Shown here piece by piece: positions 24,603 to 38,100 of a stretch of DNA of 64,000 nucleotides. The notes under the pieces were generated by a model. The model worked only from the letters and a program-made list of their open reading frames with translations. It did not search any database and was not told the DNA's origin. Source of the stretch: Atopsyche davidsoni (taxonomy: Eukaryota > Arthropoda > Insecta > Trichoptera > Hydrobiosidae). The stretch spans positions 9,772,001-9,836,000 of the forward strand of contig JAILWY010000009.1 of assembly GCA_022113835.1 (NCBI GenBank). The letters run 5' to 3'. The translations under genes and the position numbers were made by a program. Numbering within the stretch: the first letter of the stretch is position 1; every line of letters starts with the position of its first letter.

Positions 24603-26034
24603 AAGACAGCTGACATCAGTAAATGATGCTCGGGGAAGAGTTAAAGAATACGCAATGCTTATATATAAATAATATTTCTTAAAAAATACCAATATTCACT
24701 TATTCCTACATTTATAGTTAGAAGATTTACATATAAATGTATATATAATACTTCAAACCTTACACAATATAAAATATTTGCATAAAATCAAATGCACCTT
24801 AATTTGTTTGATGCTATATTATAAATTAAGACAGAAATTAGCAGCAAATGTTTTGTACTTTATATAATATGTAATGGCTTTCGTCGTAAATGCACTAATT
24901 TACTGTGCCAGTGAATTATATTCTTATCTTATTGGTTGAAGAAATTGATCCTTTTTGTTCGGTTCATAAAGTTGGCAGACTTGGCGTACCTAGAATTTAT
25001 CAAATCTTCGATATGTATAAACTCTGCATGCTATCACTTAAATTTACAACTGATATCTACCGAGCAACATTATATACCTTATCTTTTCTTACAGCCCTTC
25101 GAACTATTAAAATTTAATTTTTATTTAATTTGTATTGTACTGGGTACTGGGATATACAATTTAAGTCAATCAATCTAAATTTGTCTTTTAAATAAAATAT
25201 TCTCCATCCGGGATCGAATGGCTTAAATTTTTATGTATAATCAAAAGACTTTTCTAAAGAAATGGATTCCTTCGTGTTTTAAAAAAACATTTATAAATTA
25301 TCTCACATAAATATCTAGGCAGTGTTCAAAGCGCTTGCTTTTTCTGTCCGAGCATTTCTCACGATCTTTTGACCACATACCATCGCTTTGATATAAAAAA
25401 GACCCTAGAATCTCCCGGCGCGCTCTTCAGTCACTCCTCGCTGAGTAAACTTCATAATGTGCGTGTGTTTTTAATAATACCACTGGAAAGAAAGACATCG
25501 GGGTCACAGGAGTCAAGGACAGTCTGGAATATATTAATATTATATACATATATTTTTTTAAATAAAGATTAATATCAGCCATCATCCTTCTCACTGTAAC
25601 AAACAAAGAACTAAAAAATATACGAATCAACTCTGATCAAATTGAAACAAGCGAGGCCTATTTTTATTAAGACGGGGATAAGGGAAATGATAAAAGGTTT
25701 CATCTTGAAATGCAATGCTATAATAAGTGTCACAATTAGAGAAAGTGTCTCGATAGCACAGTGGCACGATTATACTAACGCATGTGAATTCCAACCTCAC
25801 TACTGCTTATGTGCTCTATTTTATTTTTGTAATACCAAAACCAAATTCTATTAAAAAATTATTTTAGTTAGTAACATTGTCGGTATTTTTAAAATTATTT
25901 ATTGATCATTAAAACAGTGAAATGTAGAAATCTTCACCATCTTTGTACAGACTCATGTAAATCAGTACATTCCGATGCTGCGTACATGCTACTATATCGC
26001 TTAAGTCACTACTTACACGAGTACATATAAGGAA

Positions 26035-26270
26035 TCCACTCGAAGGCAGTGGAATCGAATCACTCGGGGATAAAAACCCGGCGGAAGAAACGCGAAGAAC
26101 CGGCGGAGTCGCCGAGCCTTGACTTGTGCGACGGCTCCGAGAACCAGTCGGTGCTGGTTCCACCACTTGTACTTTCAATGCGAATTCTGATAGAATTTAA
26201 AAGGTATTTTTCGCGATTCGACACGAAGACTTTGCACTCGGCGCCTCGTTGCCAGGGAAAAACCAATTAT
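26035..26270. other. GC-rich block of unknown nature
   Basis: Both strands stay open for 70-90 codons here, a side effect of few A/T-rich stops. The plus reading begins Met-Glu-Ser-Asn-His-Ser and has a basic RRKKRE run; the minus reading is Ser/Pro-rich. Neither resembles a known family. It may be an old repeat or a regulatory block. Confidence 0.25.
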
Positions 26271-27339
26271 TCGCATAATATGAAATATACGATGCTGTGT
26301 TCTATCGACACGTCAGTGACATAACTAACAAGTCGCATGAATATTTGAGAGCATAAATTGTTTCTTTTTATTGAAATGCTAAAACGTATTTACACCCAAA
26401 TCAACATAAAAACTTGTATAAAATTAACAAAAATTTAGAATGAATACAAAAAATATTATATTCATTAAAATACATAAGAGAATCTAAGGATACAAATACT
26501 ACACTTCCAAGTGAAAAATCATTATAAATTATACACAAAACACTTCGCGTTGATCTTGCAACCAATCGCCTTCGTGTTGATCTATCAAACTTTTATAATA
26601 TCGACTTAAATTTTTCTTTGATTGCATTTAATACAATTCAAATAAAATGACTTGGGAGAATTCGCCATCACATGGTCAAACCGCAGAATGGAAGGTCTCA
26701 TGTGAGCGTCTACTTATCGGAATATATTAAAATACATTTTTGATCAATTGCATAATTGATATATCAAAATACTACGTATTGTAAATACAAATGATACTAA
26801 CGGATTTCCGTTCACAGAACAAAATAGCGTCAAATCATGAACTCACTGAAAACCGGTAACGAACAAATACCAATGTGTATTTTTGCTGATTGCGGTAATT
26901 CTCGCTTCTTCAATATATCTGGTTGACTCAGTGGTTAGGATCGTCGAACTAAGAGTTCATTTGAAAGTATCGACAAGCCTATTCCATCAACTTTTTTTGG
27001 CAATTTTAACAATTATTTATAGAGGAATTCCATGGGTCTTTTCGATAAATACAATACGTAAATTTAAACGCAAGGAAAGTGGTATATATTCTTGAAACTA
27101 TAAATCTATTTACTAAGATATTTTTTACGCCAGTCCCACACAAAAGTAATACATTAAATCTTGAATAGTCATTCCAGTAAATAAGCAGATACATTTCTCG
27201 TATTAATATACATTATTGTACAACTTTGGGTCATGCCAACGCGTGCCTATATGCTGTGGCAGACTGGATTTGAAACTACATACAAATAAAAAGTAATGAA
27301 GAGATTATATCTTTAAAGTAATGCAACCTTTAACAATGT

Positions 27340-27640
27340 GCTCTAATTCCGATCGAACGCCCACACACTCGTGTGTTTCGCAAGCAGGCTTATAAAAATT
27401 TGCCCGGGGCGGTTTTCGGCCACCGGTTGAGTTGGGCAACATGATGCATATTTGTATTGAACGTATCCCTGGAGTGTTTAATGGTATCGAAAGAGACCGA
27501 CGCGGCGTTTCTTTTACATGCCGACACTTTCACTGAAGACGTCCCATTAAGCATCTGAAGAACAAAACGCGAGAGCGCCTTTCCGAAATCGCGGCAGATT
27601 GATAATCTTGTACGAGCTTATGTAACTGCGCCAGTTAACC
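27340..27640. promoter_or_regulatory. Candidate regulatory block with a TATA-like word
   Basis: A moderately GC-rich block contains CTTATAAAAATT near 27389, followed by GC-rich sequence (CCCGGGGCGG) about 15 bases downstream. There is no downstream open frame or donor to support a promoter. Listed as a possible alternative transcription start or enhancer within the inferred intron. Confidence 0.2.
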
Positions 27641-30600
27641 TTTACTATTAAGGTAGATAATATCGACTCTTCGGGCTGATATATGATTACTTCACATAAA
27701 ACATCGGGCATTCCTACATTACTCCCACATTAATTTACTTTTATTGTGATCGTGTTTTAAATGTAATCTTGATATCTTATAATAGTGATAATTACAACAG
27801 AGCAATAACATTATTTTATTAATCACACTCGTATATATTATTTTTATGACCTCTCATATTAACATTGTTATTATAAAAATGAAAGATAATACATATCACA
27901 TATTGTTCATAATTTTGTCTGCCTTGGGTCGACGAGAATCATGCAAGGAGGTTCACAATCGAAATCAGCGATAAATTGGAAATCCCCATGAGAGCTTTGC
28001 TTTGAAAACAACTTCAGACGAAAATATTAATAGCAACACTCATCTGTCTTTTATATGGTGTCGCAATCTAGACGTTAATCAAAAACAAAGTTATATTTTT
28101 ACGTTCGTAGTAATTTCTGCGAATTATTTCAATGGCCTTTTTTTGTTTCCTGAGTGTATTGGTCTTTCAAAGTGATATGAAAACGATGTTATTTTGAAGT
28201 TTTCGCTCTTATAAAATATTAAGGACAAAAGGGCGGGGGGTTCGTTGGCCGATCCAGTCTTAACTCAATGGAGCTCATTTATGTAGAATATATATTAATT
28301 ATAATTCATAAAGGCATTCTATAACCGTTTCTATAGTATTTTCAAACGCCGCTTAACGATAGTCATCGCATTGAATATTTAATCCCTAATGTAAAATTCC
28401 TGTCTTTGTTCCCTATTGCATCGTTATGTTGTAGCTACTTGCACGCTTTTGGGCAGGTATTGTTGTATGATTAATTGTTTGTTTCCCGCGGCAGGCAGAG
28501 TTATTTTTCTTTTGATGGAATGTCCAACAGCCATTGTCGTCTGTAATTTTTCATTTTGCCTCGTTTTGTGTAAGTTCTTTCACGCCAATCAGGTCAAGGT
28601 GGTTTTTGATTTTACATGTTTTATATTCTAGTCATTATCTCAAAAGCCACATGAGGATCAATTAACTTATAGAAGAAAGTATTTTTCCTCTGCATGCCTA
28701 TTTAAATTATACAAATACTTGATATTTTACAAAAAACTTACTTATCACCGCAACAGGTTATATTTTTAATTTATTAATATTACTGATTTGATATTTAAGC
28801 ATGTATAAATAAAACTATTTAGTAGAATATTAGAAAAAATAGCCCAAATATAGAAAAAATATTAACTCGTTGTATACTATTAAGATTTTAACACTTTTAT
28901 ATTTAAGTGCAAGGTATAAAACAACTGTCATACAACATGTACATTTTATTCAAAATACACAAGTTTCTGAATGTTGCAATTATGCGAATTATTCTTTACA
29001 CAGTCCGCCTTAATATTCCAATTTCGTTTATAGTCGTTGTTGTAAATGTCTCTGAATAGAAATAAGTACTATTTATTCCTGTTTCTCACGCAATTTATAC
29101 TATTTGAATATTTTCTCAGTAATATGTTCTGTTTTTATTTCGAAATTATACGAGCTAACAAAATATAAAGCTGAATGACTTTTTTTATTTTAGGTTGGGC
29201 GGACTAATGACTGACGTTTGTATGTTACGCGACAGTTGAAAGCATAACATTTTAATATTAGTTATGTTCGTAGGTTTTGGCAGCCGTTGTTAAGAGTGTA
29301 TTTGGTCTACGTGTTGAAACCATCTTCAGGGATTATCATGACGCTCATCATTATTATCTTTCAGCGCGGGGACTGGAACGTTGAAGTACAGAAAACTTAT
29401 AGCAACTCAACACCCAAGGAACCAACTCAACTCATTTGGATGATAAAAACTGTTAATCATTTATTTTGTTAACACAAATATTTATTTTTAAATCATCAAT
29501 GCTTGCAGCTCACTCATGCATAAATTGAATTTCTAGAGGTGGTTCTAATTTCTAGATTACAACTATGCAATTTCTAAAATTCATTTTATTTTTAAGGAAC
29601 TGATTCATATTCCTCCTACACCCTAAAATATATGTTTATTTGAATCGAATCTCAACCTTTGTGTCAAATAGCTATACTTAAACAGAAACAGTATATTACT
29701 TTACGTACTTCATTAAATCTTACAAAAAAATCAAAACTTAAAAATTTGAAATTAGCATTTTTAATGTCGATTATACTCAGCGTGCTAACTTTCTATGCCA
29801 ATTAAACTCCACTGAATTTTCATAACAATTCCAAAATTGGATACGTTCATGGAAAAATATGAATAAACATACTTAAATGTCTATTTTGAGCTTATTTTAA
29901 GGTGTTGTCATAACAATAATAAAGATATAATATTAACACCTTCGGCCGTATATAAAAAAGTCGTGAGATTCCTTTGAACTCAGTTTTCAGGTACGTTTAA
30001 GTTTCCACCGGTTAAAACTATTTCTTGGTACTTTAGCAGCCTTCAATAAATATGCTGTATTATCTTGTCAAATAAATTTCCTCCATTTGACATAGCCGTA
30101 AATGCGTGAACATGGCGTCGGGGATGACATAGACATCTTTATGCCACGAGGAAATTTCCATAATGCCAACAAATTAAAGCTTCATTTAACACGGGCTGGC
30201 CGTGGGCGTAACAAGCATCTATATTCTATCAAATTTCCTAATCGATGTTTTGATTTGCGTGTGATATTATTCGGGTAACCTCACGTATCATTTTTCATAA
30301 ATATACCTACTATTTAAAAAAATACCAAAATAAAATAAGAGTGATATTTTTAATCTATTTTTTTGATAGTCATTGAGGCATTTAAAATTATACTATGTAA
30401 AATATATATTTATTTATCTTTTAAATTATCCAATGATAATTTACAAAATTAATAATAAATAAATATGGATCAAAGTTCAGCGCTTATTTTCAAGATAAAT
30501 TAAAGGTATAGTAAACCAACAAAAAATCCATAAAACCTTTGTATCAATATTTAAATTCCTATGGATAACCAGAAAAAAATATAATGTACTGTAATAAAAT

Positions 30601-31877
30601 AGTTTAATTAAAGAAACATAAGACAAATAAATATTATTTATAAGAAATTTAAATATTTTTCTGAATTCAAGATGGAAAACTCTGCAAATAGGTAAAATCT
30701 ATAAGTAAAGAATTAATGCGAATTTCTCTGAGCAATCCAAAACTGATAGAAGTGGTTAGTACAATTAGCTAAGCAACATCGGATATATCTAACGGATAGA
30801 AACACACACAGGTAACGAAAGATTTATAAATTCTCCTTCTGACAATTAATTATCAATCATTTACATTGCAAAATGATGACGCCAACAGAATTTACTTGGA
30901 CTAAAAAAACCAGAAACCAGATGCTCCTCATCAATAAACACTAGAAGCTTACCCAATATTAGTAATAAATAAACATTGCAATGGAGGTTGTGGTCACTTT
31001 TATATTTTATTCAACGGCAAGGTGATATTAATGATACGCTATGACTCCGCATAATTAATAATGTTCAATCTACTTTTCGTCGCACGAGCTCGGCAATCAT
31101 TCGCCCGCGGCCTGCATTTCACAACACAGATCTGCTCGACCTTCATGCATTATGTAGTGTTACCGGCATGAAAAAATCACTCATTGTATAGGAAAAAAAT
31201 CCGGAACCTTCTATACTAATCAGCCCAAAGCTGAACGCTCTACCAAAAACAATGTACATGTGTACACAGTACTGTAGAAATAATTACATTATTAATTTTG
31301 AATTAGTGATAACTACCTAATACGCCGAATGATAAGTGTACATGTATGTGTACATCTGTATGATTGACCACAAGTTTTTATTATCATTTTATAATACCTA
31401 TGGATAGCCTTGGTAACTAATTAACCACGAAATACCTGTGTAGAGCTACTGTTCAAATATATATTGAATTAATTCTCACAAAGACTTGCACCTTTCATTT
31501 TTCATTTTGCTGTAAAGATGCGGTACTGAATTCTTTAGTGACGAACCCATCACTCATTATTGAAGTATCAAATCTTTGACGTCCCACGCTAAGTGCTTGC
31601 CCACGATAATCACCGTATCGCTATACTTAACCTTCATAGCATGAACTTTTACACTCTTCAATAAAATATATCGCGTTTTTGTTACTTTTATCAATTCAAT
31701 AAAAATACACACGCAAATCATCAATTGTATATAAAATGCTGTATTATAAGTCAAATTTAAAGTACTATCAATGTAAAAATAAAATAAAATGCATTTTCAT
31801 GTGACAGTTCATGCGTTTCGCGAAGACATTTCATACGGAATGTCGCTTTTAAGCCCTCGAAACTCTATAATACTGAA

Positions 31878-32114
31878 GTGAACCCTTTTAGCACGAGCAG
31901 GGTTGATCCCACGCGTGTGTGTAAGTACTCTCGTAGAGCTTGGCACGTGCTTCACTTGCTCGGCCCATACATAATGCAGCCAATACTAGAAAAGGGAAAA
32001 GCCCCGGGCCGCCATGCACTGCATCCCGAAAGCTCTTTACCGCCTCCACAATCTCAGCTAAAGAGTAATTGCATGTATACGATAAATGTGAACTCAACCT
32101 TATATTCAACATAA
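31878..32114. other. GC-rich block open on both strands
   Basis: Plus and minus strands each have one frame of 74-78 codons without a stop over the same bases. The minus reading (with EIVEAVKSFRDAVHGGPG and FPFLVLAALCMGRASEARAK) looks the more protein-like, with alternating hydrophobic and charged residues. No family is recognised, and no clear splice sites were found. Confidence 0.2.
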
Positions 32115-35100
32115 AGTAATGAAAAACCGCCTCAACAAAATCATTTTAATACTTTATTTCCTTAACATGAATTTGTAAGTTATCAATTAATAATTATACT
32201 GGCAAGTCAATAACACTTGATTTTACATTCAGTCAACATAACAACAACAGGAAGATGTCGACATCAACATACACCTTCTGCTGGTTTTAGTACAAAATAT
32301 AGCTCATAAAAATACTATGAAATCATCCTACGTCTTTACATTCAATAACTTCTGTCTCAAAGTGATTCCGGTGTTCACCTTTGGATATGCAGCATGGAAC
32401 AATATCCATGTTAATTCATGAATGATTGTTCAAATATCAAACCTAGCGCTTGAGTGTCAAACAATCTTCCCACTTCATCATAAGAACCGAGCAGGCCGAG
32501 CTGCGATCTTACTGTTTATTGTTTATGATGGAGTAATGGCCGTTGGTTGGGTGGTTTTCTATCATAATAAGCTCTATATTTTTTCATTGGAACCCACTGC
32601 AAAAGCCCACGAGAGAACAAGATCTCTCTATCTATATCACATAACCTCTATTATTTTGTTTCGTTACACAATTAGGTTTTTTGGTAAATGATTGTGAAGT
32701 ATCTACACAAACATATTTGTATTCAAAATAATAAACGTATGTTGTACTAAATTCTTAATATATTAAAATTTCAACGCTTGAGAAATATATGCAATTTATC
32801 TGTTTCTAAAATGTACTAGATTTTTTAACGTAAAAACGCATACTAACACTTCTGATATTTATGCTATCGACTTAAGGAGTTAAAAAAATTATTGATAAAA
32901 AGTTACAGAATGTGTTATTATGAATATAGATATTATAGTAGAATATGAATATTATTTACAAATATAAACGACAATCAATTGGATACTTCCGCTATTACGA
33001 TAAACAATTACTTTTTTTTTTTCAATGTAATAAAATCCTTGTTCTCTGTTACCTCTCCTGTTTGTGATATTGCCTTATGATTCTATTCTGATATTTAGTT
33101 AAGGGGATTTTTTTTCTAAAACCAGTAATTGCTCCAAAATAATCGATTGTCATTACCTCTACCTTTAGTAGTGTTAATAATAAAAAAAACACGTCTTGGA
33201 ACACTTAATACTTTTATTACTTAATGGTCAAATAGGAAATATTGTGAAACAACAAATATCCACAACGATATGCACGACAACACATTTAAACCAATACGAG
33301 TGAAATATGTTTATTGGCAGCTTTCAAATTTTTTTATTTCGAAAAACCCTGAAATAAGGTTAAATAAATCTCGTGTTTCAAAACATTTAACCATCGTAGC
33401 ATACACAGGATGACGGTCCCATAAGGCTATAATTTATTATCGAGTTATTACTTTTCCCCATAAATAATACATAGCAAGTGGTTGCCGTGAAATATGAGTT
33501 CGCCCATCCTAGGAATATGCGTTTCATGAGATTATAATATTGCATTGTATCTGCACCTCTAATTTAGTATTTTATTTATTGGAAACTTCTGATGATATTA
33601 AACTTGAAGATCTATTTAAATATACTAACGTTATACTAAAGCAAATTATCAATGTTACAAGGATAATATTTTGTGACAATGTACCATTGTATAAAAATCT
33701 AATTCTTTTAAAAATAAGCTAATACTTCGCGGTATGGTTCATAATTATCATTATTGATAGTATTGTATAAAGTATAAAAAATTTCAAATACTCAAATGTT
33801 TTATAATGAATATGTAAACACAGGGTATTTTATATATTTACTATTAAATTATATAAGCAAATAGTCTCTGCAGTATTGACGTTTCTGCAGCGCTCTAAAA
33901 ATCTACATCAAAAAACTAATTTACAACAAAGTACTACGCAGAGTAGCCCGGAGTACGTTTTATGCGCCGCTCTGAAGGCTGTGGGTTTTGAGCCACGCAA
34001 AAAATACCCGTTGGTTGATACTAAAAACTTAAGTCAATGCAGGTTTTTATGGAGTTGATTTACACCAGTGACTTGGGAAAAAAGTGAATTTACTCAGTTT
34101 ACCTACGTACTAAAGATTGACTTCCACAAGAAATAGGTAAAGTTACGTCAGCTATGGTATATATTATTTTTACTTACTACAGTAACTTTACTTTGTATAG
34201 TTCTAGAATCAAAATATAAATTAATATAAGATAGATGATTTCAGAACAATCAAAATAAAGTCACTAAAAATTATCTTTGTCAAGTTTAACTTTTTTATTT
34301 AGTGCAAGGAATCAAAAATTCCTTGTAATTTTCTTGCCGTCCAATTTTATTCACAATACTTAACGTGCATTATCAGACATCTAGAGCTTTTAGTAATATG
34401 TTATTTCTATTTGAACAATAAAAAGTTAAAAAGGAATATTATTAGATACATACTTTAATAATAAAATGTATTTATAAATGGAAATGATAGTCCTTGAATT
34501 ATACATTACATTTTTCGGAGTTTGTATGTCTCTTTTTAGCTACTTGTAGAAACTCTGAATTAATTCTTGCCACAGTTCTCGTACGCCAGCTGCCTCAACA
34601 ACATCCTTCTAACACGTCGCTGGAAAATCCTCTCTGCTCCTTGAGCCTCATGTAGCATCCAAGCCTCCTATTGTATAAAATTAATCAGTTGGCGCGTCGC
34701 AGCAATATGTCGCACCCGTTGCCTCTTTAGCATTTTCACTGCTAGAAGGCGTACAAAAATAAATAATATTTTCACCAGAGCATTCAGCTTGGATGCCTGT
34801 ACTGTGTGTGATACCCCAAGATAACAGTATTCAACTTCCCAGGTGGTGTATGCTTAGGAGCTTATATCGTTATAACTGTAGGACAGGCTGTTTATTTCAC
34901 TATAAACGGAAGTTTCCTAAGGATTTGTGTGGAACTGCCGGCGTACATAGAGAGCTCCTTGCGTTAAGAAGGCAAACTTTGTGCCATTGTTTAGTTCCCA
35001 GATAAGTTCTTACGAATGCTTGCCACCACATACAGGTTTTGTATTATATTATGCAAACTACTTTTGGAAGTCAAAGTTTATATCGCACGATAAACTTTAG

Positions 35101-38100
35101 TCTATATAATTCCAAAAATGAGTGTGTATTATTCTAGATGTAACGCAATATTAAAGCTGAACAGATGGCTTTTTAAAGAGTGTTTTTATTTTTTCGGTGT
35201 TATTGCGTAGAGCTAACGAGAACGTGTTTCGGAAATGTTTTGAAACTTATCTTCATTTACGTGAGTCTCTACATTTAACAAATACCACTATTAAAAAGAA
35301 TTGAAAAAAGAATTTGATTACACAAATATCAACATTTATACCAGCGATTACAATCTTTATGTTTGTTTAAAACATTAAGATCATTAGAGTTAGCACTATT
35401 GCATGTTAACCTCACAATCTTGAGATGATTGACATTGCATCACTTCCTAAATCGTTCGCAAAAAAAACCGGACGTGTACAACGCAATATCCAAAATAAAA
35501 AGTCATAACACTTTACACACACAAAACGATCTATGAAACTGTTAATGAGTACACACATTATCGACGAAATGAAAGTATAATTTTTTTTCACAAATTGAAA
35601 AACTTAAAACAATAGCTGTTGAGGCCTATAACATCCCGTGTATAATGATTTAATACCAAAATATTTTAATAAAAATACTCTAGAATAGTCTACATATTAA
35701 ATAGATTTAATTAAACATTTCCAAAGACACTAAAAAGGCTTCACGGTGAGCCAAAACTACTGTGCAAAACAATGCTACGGAAGACTTACTGAGGTAACTG
35801 ACTATTCTGTTGCAGTTAGACTTAAGTATAGTCTGCTTACTGCTCCATTGTTTTCTGTGGCTGTAAAACACGTTATGAATACCATAAAATTTATTTCAAT
35901 TCTCAACATAAATGAGTAAATATAAACTATGTAAAAACGTCAAATTAGTAGTATAAATAATTATTCCTAAGATACTCAAAAGTTGAAAACTTTTCTATGC
36001 CTTGCCGTCCAAACTACTTTTGAGTTTAATTGTGGTTATTGTTGTAATACTTTAATGGTATTGTACAGATTAATCACTAAAAACTTAACTTAGAACAGTG
36101 GAAAAGAAGTGATATGCTGGAAATGTGCTGATAGTGGCGAATGCCTTCTCTCCCAGACAGCGCACAGGAACAACGAGTCTATCGCTAATAAGTTAAAAAA
36201 TTGAGAAACGCCTCTTGTTTCTTGTGCAGTACAGCATCCTGAAAGCCTTTGTTCACATTATTAAGCGGGAAAATGGCAAATGATTTATAGTTCAAGAATG
36301 CCTACTAGAAATACACCCACGAAGTAAACTATCTTCACACCCTCCAGAGACTTGGTAAGCTAATGTCCGGGTTAGTTACTGCTAAAAGTTTCCTCCGAGA
36401 TTCAATAGAGGGATTATAGGGATAGTGCTTAATTAAAATTAATACATTATTGTAATCTATAAAGTAATGACTGTTAATAAAGTTGAAAACGAGTCACTAT
36501 ACCCTTATTCCTACAGCTTTCTTATATATTAACAAGTTTTAAACTTAAATGAGTAGTAGAACACTGTATATAGTAATAAATCATTTCGAGCACGTGATGT
36601 TTAGATTTTTAAATGAATGTGCGTGAAGTATAAACGTAAAATAAATTGCTCTTTAAATGTATCGATCAATTGGCGTAATTTCATGCAGTTTGTCACCATC
36701 AAAATTACTTTTCGTTTTATTTCTTCCACTCGTCGTACTGCTGTTGTGGGTGACTCTTGTTTCAAATAACTTCGTTACTATGTATCGCCTATGGATTCTT
36801 AAACACTTCTGGAATATCAATCAGTCAATAGGTTTTTTGACCTTTAGAAATCAAAAGCATTTTTTAAATATATAATTCGTACTTTTACTTCAAATGTCAA
36901 ACTGTCTTTTATATTAGAAAACTCAATCCCAGACATTTCAAAATATCCAAGAAAAGTTGTGGCTTTTTACGAGTTGTGGAACTTAATAATATTGGAAGCG
37001 ATCCGTCTCACAGGATACCGATTCAATTTGAAAATTCGGCGTATTTCTAAGTAAGCTTATTTATTTGATAACTTTTTTATATTTAACATTCGATTCCCAC
37101 TTCGTGATACTTTTTCAGCGATCTCTTTTGATATTGGATACGTTTTTGCTTCGCCTTGTCGAATCCATTGACTGAATGATCCAGTAAATTTTTATTATAT
37201 CGATGTTCTATATTTTTTTATCTGTTTACATTTTATTGAATACAGCGGAAATAACGCGTAAACCTTTCATTGTCGGCAAATTCACTTGTTTGTTATAACT
37301 ATAATATATCATGTTGTTCTGTTGGCTATTCTTCGTCAATTAAGCTACAAAAATGTTATAGAGTAAATGATATGACAAAAAACAACAATCCATCTGTTAC
37401 CGAGAAATGTACTGAGTTAGCAGCGCGTCAAAACTTTGAACGTGAAAAGGATAAATTTAGACGATGATAATATCAGTGTCTAATTTATTATTTATAAGTG
37501 TTAGCCGCTTAGCTTTAGGTCAAATCGTTTTTCTTTTCTGCACTACTTTATTTGATATTGCTATTTGTAAGTCAGGAGGAGCATTAATGATACCCACCCA
37601 GCTCTACTGAGTGATCTCCATATTATTAATAATATCGAATCCATGCTGAAGTATTTGGACGTCAAAAAATATTGATAAAATAGCAGCATTATTGTCATCA
37701 AATAGTATGAACGTGTATTTGATTTTGAATCTTATCTGCTCTATTATGTGAACTCTAAAACGAATTGCTCAGATTGAACAAATAAAAATAATACAAAAAA
37801 TTGTCACGTTTCTGCATCTGCTTCTTTACCAAAAACCTTGGAACCGTTTTATAAGTTTTTTTAGTCTTAAAAGTATATTCAATAACTACACTTTTATTAT
37901 TTTCACGGCCATTTGATATGCCTCGTGAGTTTTTATTGAAAATATCCATTGTCGAAGTAATTTACCTAAATTCAACAACAAATTATATGTGATTCAAATT
38001 ATTCTAAATATATGATACTCTTTAACGTATCGACTATCTCTGAATAAAAATATATGGATTATAAATAATACATGTATGATATTCAAGCTACGTCTGGTCT

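Noticed and set aside
26926..26985. tRNA-like A box (TGACTCAGTGG) with a weak B box
   Set aside because: The second box does not match well enough and no arms fold, so it is not reported as a tRNA relic.
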